From Flavobacteriaceae bacterium (lineage in GTDB: Bacteria > Bacteroidota > Bacteroidia > Flavobacteriales > Flavobacteriaceae): a stretch of 11,598 nucleotides of DNA. The stretch lies in contig JABHBC010000104.1 of assembly GCA_018674025.1 (NCBI GenBank), positions 1 through 11,598 on the forward strand, read 5' to 3'. Positions within the stretch are counted from its first letter, which is position 1. The number at the start of each line of letters is the position of its first letter. Under the pieces are notes generated by a model. That model saw nothing but the letters and a program-made list of their open reading frames with translations, searched no databases and was not told the origin of the DNA. The position numbers and the translations under genes were made by a program. Shown one piece after another: positions 7,055-11,598 of this stretch.

Positions 7055-7890
7055 CTCTTTATTAGTTTTATACAAGTCCAATTATTTGATTCTTTAGAAC
7101 CGACTAATTTCATGCTAAATTTATTTGCTTCTTTTAATAATTTATTAGTATCCTTTTTATAAAAACCACTTAAATATAAAATTCCACCGCTATTTAATAG
7201 TTTTGAATAGATAGAAATATCTTTCAAAAGAACATTTAAATTTATGTTAGCAAAAATCTTATCATAATTATTATTTCTAAGTAATGAAATTTCACCTTCA
7301 AATATTTTAATTTTCTTTGAGTTATTTCTTTTAATATTTTCAAGAGAATTTAAATAACACCAATTATCGATGTCAATAGCATCTAAACTAGATGCTCCTT
7401 TTTTTTCAGCTAAAATTGCTAAAATTCCTGTACCGCAACCAACATCACAAACGGAACAATTAACAAAATCATCTTCTAACAAATAACTGATCATCATCGA
7501 AGTGGTTTCATGATGACCTGTACCAAAGCTCATTTTTGGCTCAATAACTAAGTCATATTTATAATTACTCTTTTTATGAAATGGAGCTCTAACACAACAA
7601 GTTTCATCAACATAAATAGGTTCAAAATTACTTTCCCATTTAATATTCCAGTTTTGCTTTTTAACATTATAAAATTCAAAGGATATATCAAAGTCAGTAG
7701 AATTTAAAATTTGAATATCTTCAAAATTCACTGAAGATAATATAGTAGAATCAATATATGCAGAAATACCATCATTATTTTCTTGAAAACTGTCAAAGCC
7801 TAACTCGCTTAATTGAGCTATTAGAATTTCACACCCTGGGTATAAGGGCTCAACTTTAAAATCATAACAAACAAAAAGACTATCAGGCAT
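7051..7890 (-). CDS. prmA: Ribosomal protein L11 methyltransferase PrmA
   Basis: This 279-aa SAM-dependent methyltransferase methylates ribosomal protein L11 in the cytoplasm. Residues 1 to about 100 form the small N-terminal substrate-recognition domain. The catalytic domain starts with the PrmA hallmark MSFGTGHHETT (120-130). SAM-binding motif I, CDVGCGTGILAIL, follows at 148-160, then an acidic motif II (AIDIDNW, 171-177) and FANINLNVLL (213-222), the NxN motif of PrmA. Length is near the usual 280-295. It is the last gene of the DUF1599-BT_3928-permease-tpiA-prmA operon. Its ATG shares one base with the tpiA stop (TAATG), so coupled translation is likely. The stop overlaps the convergent sulfur gene at TTAA (7051-7054). 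The assignment is secure on motifs; activity on L11 is by family. Confidence 0.95.
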   Translation of the reverse strand: MPDSLFVCYDFKVEPLYPGCEILIAQLSELGFDSFQENNDGISAYIDSTILSSVNFEDIQILNSTDFDISFEFYNVKKQNWNIKWESNFEPIYVDETCCVRAPFHKKSNYKYDLVIEPKMSFGTGHHETTSMMISYLLEDDFVNCSVCDVGCGTGILAILAEKKGASSLDAIDIDNWCYLNSLENIKRNNSKKIKIFEGEISLLRNNNYDKIFANINLNVLLKDISIYSKLLNSGGILYLSGFYKKDTNKLLKEANKFSMKLVGSKESNNWTCIKLIKS

Positions 7891-8642
7891 TAAAATGAGT
7901 TTACAATCGAAAAGAAATCTTTAGAATTTAAGGAAGCTCCGCCAATTAAACCTCCATCAACATCTTCCATTGAAAATATTTCTTTTGCATTATTAGGTTT
8001 TACACTACCCCCATATAAAATGGATATCTTTTGTGCTAATTCAGTACTATATTTTTGTGCAATAAAATTCCTAATAAAACTATGCATTTCTTGAACTTGA
8101 TCTGAGCTAGCAGTTTCTCCAGTTCCTATTGCCCAAACAGGCTCGTATGCTAAAATAATATTATCCCATTCTGAGGAGCTTAAATGAAATAAAGATTCTG
8201 AAATTTGATTTGATATTATCCTGAAATGATTATTATTTTTTCTGTCTTTTAGTTCCTCACCAAAACAGAAAATTATATTAATAGAGTTTTCCAACGAAGT
8301 ATCAACTTTGTTTTTTAATATCTCATGTGTCTCATTAAAATACTCTCTTCTTTCACTGTGTCCAATAATTGTAGTCTTAATTCCAATACTGGACAACATT
8401 TTTGCAGAAATCTCACCAGTATAGGCTCCATTGTTCTTTTGATGAACATTTTGAGAAACCACCTCAATGTCTTTATTTTTTAAGTAATCGATTGAAGTTT
8501 TTAAATTCACAAATGAAGGTGCAATCATAACTTCACATCCAGAGTGGTTAGTTTCTTTTACTAATTCATTTATTAAAAGTTCCGTTTCTTGTAAACCATT
8601 ATTCATTTTCCAATTCCCTGCTACAATTTTTTTTCTTGTCAT
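7890..8642 (-). CDS. tpiA: Triose-phosphate isomerase
   Basis: This 250-aa glycolytic and gluconeogenic enzyme interconverts dihydroxyacetone phosphate and glyceraldehyde 3-phosphate in the cytoplasm. All active-site elements are present: Asn10 and Lys12 (GNWKMN), His95 in IIGHSERRE (92-100), conserved Cys126, and catalytic Glu167 in AYEPVWAIGTG (165-175), which includes the mobile loop 6. The phosphate-gripping YGGSV (210-214) and GGLIGGASL (230-238) are also intact. Length is normal for a full TIM barrel. Thirteen bases separate it from the upstream permease gene. The leader is a run of A residues with no Shine-Dalgarno sequence. It overlaps prmA by one base. Confidence 0.98.
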   Translation of the reverse strand: MTRKKIVAGNWKMNNGLQETELLINELVKETNHSGCEVMIAPSFVNLKTSIDYLKNKDIEVVSQNVHQKNNGAYTGEISAKMLSSIGIKTTIIGHSERREYFNETHEILKNKVDTSLENSINIIFCFGEELKDRKNNNHFRIISNQISESLFHLSSSEWDNIILAYEPVWAIGTGETASSDQVQEMHSFIRNFIAQKYSTELAQKISILYGGSVKPNNAKEIFSMEDVDGGLIGGASLNSKDFFSIVNSF

Positions 8643-8655
8643 TTTTTTATTTTTT

Positions 8656-9726
8656 TTAATTTAGTTTAACTCTTGGGTCTAAAAGTCTATATACAAAATC
8701 AACTAAAATATTAATTTTAATAAACATAAAAGCTATCACAATTACAGAACCCATAATTACTGGCAAATCTAATGTATTTAAGGCATTTACGATCTCTTTA
8801 CCTAAACCATTCCAACCAAATATATATTCAACAAAAACTGCGCCAGCTAACATGGAAGCAAACCATCCTGAAATTGCAGTTATGACTGGATTTAAAGAGT
8901 TTTTAAGAGCATGGCGTTTGATAATTTGGTATTCAGTAAGACCCTTAGATCTCGCTGTTCTTATATAATCCTGAGACAAAACATCTAATAATTCATTCCT
9001 CATTAATTGACTAATGACTGCTAATGGTCTAATTCCTAATACAATTGACGGAAGAATTAGATTTTTTAATTTAAATATATATTCTTCTCCAAAATCATCA
9101 AGTTCGTAAATATTTCCTGTCATATTTAGGTTCGTGTACTGATTTAAAACAAAACCAAAGACCCAGGCAAATATTATTGCACTAAAAAATGATGGAACAC
9201 TCATTCCTATTGTACTAATAAATTGAACAAAATTATCAATAAATTTATCTTTATTCAATGCTGATATAATACCAAATAAAATTCCAATAACTACAGCGAT
9301 AAAAATTGAAGAGATAGCTAAAATAAGTGTATTAGGAAGTGTGTTTTTAATGATTTCACTGACATTTTTTCCTTGTTTAGTAAAAGATGTTCTTAAATAA
9401 GGAAACTTGATTACAAAGAAACTTGAGTTAGTTTGAAAAATAATCTTGTGATTATATTTGTTTTTTTTTAAGAAAGTATAATCCTCAATATTTTTTGAGT
9501 GGATTGAGATTGGGGATAAATCATTAATATAAAGTAAGTATTGCTTGCCAATTGGCTTGTCAAAAGCATACTTTTTTTTGATATTGATGAGCTGCTCTGA
9601 GTTGTCATTTTGACCCAACATCATTTGTGCAGGGTCACCTGGCAAAACACTAAAGAGAAAAAAGATAACAGTAACTACACCAAATAAAGTAATTATAGAA
9701 TACCAAAATTTACTAAATAAGTACAT
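8656..9726 (-). CDS. ABC transporter permease, OppB/DppB type (orphan)
   Basis: This 356-aa inner-membrane protein has about six hydrophobic helices (roughly 9-29, 132-155, 170-194, 224-242, 282-302, 325-345). Its EAA loop (DYIRTARSKGLTEYQIIKRH at 253-272, with SLNPVIT after) is diagnostic of the OppB/DppB branch that imports peptides or nickel. It opens with the family pattern LPGDPAQMMLG and closes with DFVYRLLDPRV. The loop between helices 1 and 2 is about 100 residues and seems some 30-40 longer than usual, with extra sequence around 72-106. No partner DppC permease, ATPase or binding protein lies in the window, so its substrate cannot be told. It directly abuts the BT_3928-family gene (0 bp between stop and start) and precedes tpiA by 13 bp. 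It is therefore co-transcribed with housekeeping genes; partners are presumably encoded elsewhere. Confidence 0.88.
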   Translation of the reverse strand: MYLFSKFWYSIITLFGVVTVIFFLFSVLPGDPAQMMLGQNDNSEQLINIKKKYAFDKPIGKQYLLYINDLSPISIHSKNIEDYTFLKKNKYNHKIIFQTNSSFFVIKFPYLRTSFTKQGKNVSEIIKNTLPNTLILAISSIFIAVVIGILFGIISALNKDKFIDNFVQFISTIGMSVPSFFSAIIFAWVFGFVLNQYTNLNMTGNIYELDDFGEEYIFKLKNLILPSIVLGIRPLAVISQLMRNELLDVLSQDYIRTARSKGLTEYQIIKRHALKNSLNPVITAISGWFASMLAGAVFVEYIFGWNGLGKEIVNALNTLDLPVIMGSVIVIAFMFIKINILVDFVYRLLDPRVKLN

Positions 9727-10830
9727 TTAAAGGTTTGTTAAATTTAATGCTTGAAAATCATTCCAATGAGTTTTTTCAATAATTGTACCCTCATGTAATT
9801 TTATTGCAGCAGGATTAGATCTAACAATGGTTTTAAGCGCAGTTTCATCGCAAAAATAAAAATCTAAATCAATATCATTTTCGGACTCAAAACTATCAAC
9901 ATCAATTTCTCCAGATGCAGTAAGTCCAATTATTTTATAATCATTTTCTCTAGCTAACTCAAAAGTTTCTTTTAATCCAACAATCGCATCACTATTCATT
10001 TTTGATATATTATAAAAAACAAAAATTAATAACTTTTGTTCTTTCATAAGAACATCTGTATAATCAACATCACCTAACTCCATTGAAAAATCATGTATAG
10101 GGGGTTCATAACCTTCTTCAATAAGTTCTGTATCTACAGAGATAAAATTCCCATCAAAATCTGGAAAATTACCAGATGTTGATATTACTTTTTTTTCTCC
10201 ATCTATGTCAAAAAGCCAGTCATATCTAAATATCGCTTTTTTTGAATCTTCAGGAATGACCATATTATCAATAATATTAGCTCCCACTTTATATGGTCTA
10301 AAGTCAATTAATGGTAGATGTGATAGTACTTGATTAACAATTACTACACAAAAAATCAAAGCAACTATTGGAAAAATATATAATAATTTATTACTAAAAA
10401 GTGGCTTAATATACTTCAAACCAATCATAATTATAACAATTAAAACTAGTAAGATAACATCCTTTGTAAAGGATTCCCATGGAGTTAATTTAATAGCGTC
10501 ACCAAAACATCCACAATCAGTAACCTTATTAAAATAAGCAGAATACCAGGTTAAAAAAGTAAAGAATACTATCATTGCAAAAAGACTGTAAATAGTAAAT
10601 TCTTTTTTTAATCCAATTAGTAGAAATACCCCTAATAGAACTTCTAAAACCACAATAAATATAGCCAACGGCAATACATATGGTAATAAAAAATCAATGT
10701 TAAAAACAGTAGGACCAAAATATTCCTCAAGTTTAAAAGAAAATCCAACTGGATCATTAATTTTTATTAAGCCTGAGAATATAAATAATAAACCAACAAA
10801 TATTCTCGAGATATTAACTAAGTACTTCAT
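9727..10830 (-). CDS. BT_3928 family membrane protein (DoxX/MauE-like plus thioredoxin-like domain)
   Basis: This 367-aa protein matches the Bacteroidota family usually named BT_3928. Residues 1-140 form a four-helix DoxX/MauE-type domain: RIFVGLLFIFSGLIKINDP at 9-27, then DCGCFGDAIKLT at 105-116, whose Cys106/Cys108 pair is the MauE/DoxX redox-like signature. A fifth helix follows at about 148-168. The region after it should lie outside the cytoplasm. The C-terminal part (about 245-367) looks like a thioredoxin or AhpC/TSA fold, with strand KLLIFVFYNIS (266-276) and a SNPAAIKL cis-Pro-like motif (338-345). The usual CxxC is absent: NISKMN occupies that place. A role in envelope thiol chemistry is a guess from the domains. 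It lies 3 bp after the DUF1599 gene and abuts the permease gene. Confidence 0.85.
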   Translation of the reverse strand: MKYLVNISRIFVGLLFIFSGLIKINDPVGFSFKLEEYFGPTVFNIDFLLPYVLPLAIFIVVLEVLLGVFLLIGLKKEFTIYSLFAMIVFFTFLTWYSAYFNKVTDCGCFGDAIKLTPWESFTKDVILLVLIVIIMIGLKYIKPLFSNKLLYIFPIVALIFCVVIVNQVLSHLPLIDFRPYKVGANIIDNMVIPEDSKKAIFRYDWLFDIDGEKKVISTSGNFPDFDGNFISVDTELIEEGYEPPIHDFSMELGDVDYTDVLMKEQKLLIFVFYNISKMNSDAIVGLKETFELARENDYKIIGLTASGEIDVDSFESENDIDLDFYFCDETALKTIVRSNPAAIKLHEGTIIEKTHWNDFQALNLTNL

Positions 10831-10833
10831 GTA

Positions 10834-11370
10834 TTATTTTTTTAAATGTATTAAAGCAAAAACAGCATAATTAACAATATCCTGGTAATTTGCATCTATT
10901 CCCTCACTTACCAAGGTCGCTCCTTTATTATCCTCAATTTGTTTAACTCTTAACAGTTTCTGTAAAATCAAGTCTGTTAATGAACTAACTCTCATATCTC
11001 TCCAAGCTTCCCCGTAATCGTGGTTTTTATTTACCATCAAAGATTTAGTTAATTCACTATGATTATTAAATAAATCTAATGATTGGTCTAAATTTAAATC
11101 TGGATGTTCAACAACACCCTTCTCAATTTGAATAAGAGCCATTATTGAATAATTAATTATTCCTATAAATTCAGAATATTGACCTTCATCAACTTTTCTT
11201 GTGTCATTTTGTTGTAACCCTCTTATTCGCTGCGCTTTAATAAATATTTGATCAGTTAACGAAGATAATCTCAAAATCCTCCATGCAGATCCGTAATCTT
11301 TCATTTTCTTTGAAAAGAGATCTTTGCACTGATTAATAACATAATCATATTGTTTTATAGTATTTTGCAT
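10834..11370 (-). CDS. DUF1599 domain-containing protein (tandem duplicated)
   Basis: This 178-aa soluble, mostly helical protein is the first gene of the operon. It consists of two copies of one module. Residues 16-84 and 110-178 align, with KDYGSAWRILRLSSLTD (24-40) matching HDYGEAWRDMRVSSLTD (117-133), a conserved EG dyad (63-64 and 156-157), and INYSIMALIQIEK (72-84) matching VNYAVFALIHLKK (166-178). The offset is 93-94 residues. The family is DUF1599, which I recall has been grouped with nucleotide-modification-associated domains; no activity is established to my knowledge. The conserved Asp/Glu/Arg residues with helical repeats recall all-alpha NTP pyrophosphohydrolases such as MazG, but that is only a resemblance. 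It is divergent from folP with 100 bp between them, an order I remember as common in Bacteroidota. Confidence 0.88.
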   Translation of the reverse strand: MQNTIKQYDYVINQCKDLFSKKMKDYGSAWRILRLSSLTDQIFIKAQRIRGLQQNDTRKVDEGQYSEFIGIINYSIMALIQIEKGVVEHPDLNLDQSLDLFNNHSELTKSLMVNKNHDYGEAWRDMRVSSLTDLILQKLLRVKQIEDNKGATLVSEGIDANYQDIVNYAVFALIHLKK

Positions 11371-11433
11371 AACTAAGATGAATTTTACGTAAATTTCGCT
11401 TAAATATTTTTAAACTTCAAACATTCAATATTA

Positions 11434-11447
11434 AACTTTTAAAAGTT
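11434..11447. repeat. 14-bp perfect palindrome in the DUF1599-folP intergenic region
   Basis: AACTTTTAAAAGTT reads the same on both strands and lies 23 bp before the folP ATG and 63 bp before the DUF1599 ATG. It is symmetric in the shared regulatory space, so it might bind a dimeric regulator. The region is extremely AT-rich, so chance is a real alternative. A further 10-bp palindrome, TTTACGTAAA, lies at 11384-11393 in the DUF1599 leader. No promoter matching TTTG-N19-TAnnTTTG was found in this 100-bp interval on either strand. Confidence 0.3.
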
Positions 11448-11470
11448 ATTAATTTTTATATAATCTATAG

Positions 11471-11598
11471 ATGAAAATGAACATAAATTGTAAAGGAAAA
11501 TTAATAGATATTTCATCACCAAAAGTGATGGGTGTTTTAAATCTTACTCCAGATTCGTTTTATGATGGAAATAAGTTTGATAACGAAAAAAAAATATT
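11471..11598 (+). CDS. folP: Dihydropteroate synthase (N-terminal 42 residues; 3' end outside window)
   Basis: The frame opens at ATG 11471 (or ATG 11477, two codons on) and is still open at the right edge, with 42 complete codons visible. The motif VMGVLNLTPDSFYDGNKF (19-36) is the dihydropteroate synthase N-terminal signature (usual form MGILNVTPDSFSDGG). This covers the first beta strand and loop 1, with the Asn that helps bind the pterin pyrophosphate and magnesium. The enzyme condenses 6-hydroxymethyl-7,8-dihydropterin pyrophosphate with p-aminobenzoate in folate synthesis and is the sulfonamide target. The remaining roughly 230 residues are not in the window, so integrity cannot be judged. 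It is divergent from the DUF1599 operon. Confidence 0.92.
   Translation, partial: MKMNINCKGKLIDISSPKVMGVLNLTPDSFYDGNKFDNEKKI

Noticed and set aside
1..11598. tRNA, rRNA, CRISPR array, insertion sequence, phage or defence system
   Set aside because: No tRNA-like cloverleaf, regularly spaced repeat, transposase, integrase or nuclease-helicase motif was seen; the window is nearly filled by ordinary metabolic and transport genes.

Overview
The window looks like a chromosome segment from a member of the Bacteroidota, most likely a marine-type Flavobacteriales bacterium with a compact, very AT-rich genome (G+C roughly 30% by eye). Three things support this. The protein families (FecA-type TonB receptor, BT_3928-family DoxX/MauE protein, DUF1599 protein, the prmA/tpiA/folP neighbourhood) are typical of that phylum. 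The clearest promoter matches the Bacteroidota pattern TTTG-N19-TAnnTTTG. Start codons follow A-rich leaders, not Shine-Dalgarno sequences. Coding density is very high, and no stretch over 300 bases lacks a gene.

Left part (1-4435), iron uptake: the last 252 codons of an outer-membrane FecA-like TonB-dependent receptor run on the + strand. They meet, tail to tail, a minus-strand operon encoding an FbpA/FutA-type ferric-iron-binding lipoprotein, a fused double-domain permease (TTG start) and an ATPase. The three operon genes overlap by 10-11 bp and sit behind a good promoter at 4390-4420. Together they could form an outer-to-inner membrane ferric iron route.

Middle (4436-7054): a PhzF-family isomerase-like gene (minus) diverges from two tiny membrane-protein genes (64 and 46 aa, overlapping by ATGA; the second is easily missed). 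These precede a metallo-beta-lactamase protein with two rhodanese domains, probably a persulfide/sulfur-handling enzyme. Its first rhodanese domain lacks the catalytic Cys and its second has it.

Right part (7051-11598): a tightly packed minus-strand operon in transcription order DUF1599 (an internally duplicated protein), BT_3928-family DoxX/MauE-thioredoxin-like membrane protein, a lone OppB/DppB-type ABC permease, tpiA, prmA. It is divergent from the beginning of folP, which runs off the right edge. Gaps are 3 bp, 0 bp, 13 bp and -1 bp, so one transcript is likely.

I found no RNA genes, mobile elements, CRISPR arrays or phage genes, and nothing that amounts to a clearly new system. The best leads are the two small membrane proteins ahead of the sulfur enzyme, the orphan permease inside a housekeeping operon, and the DUF1599 duplication beside folP.
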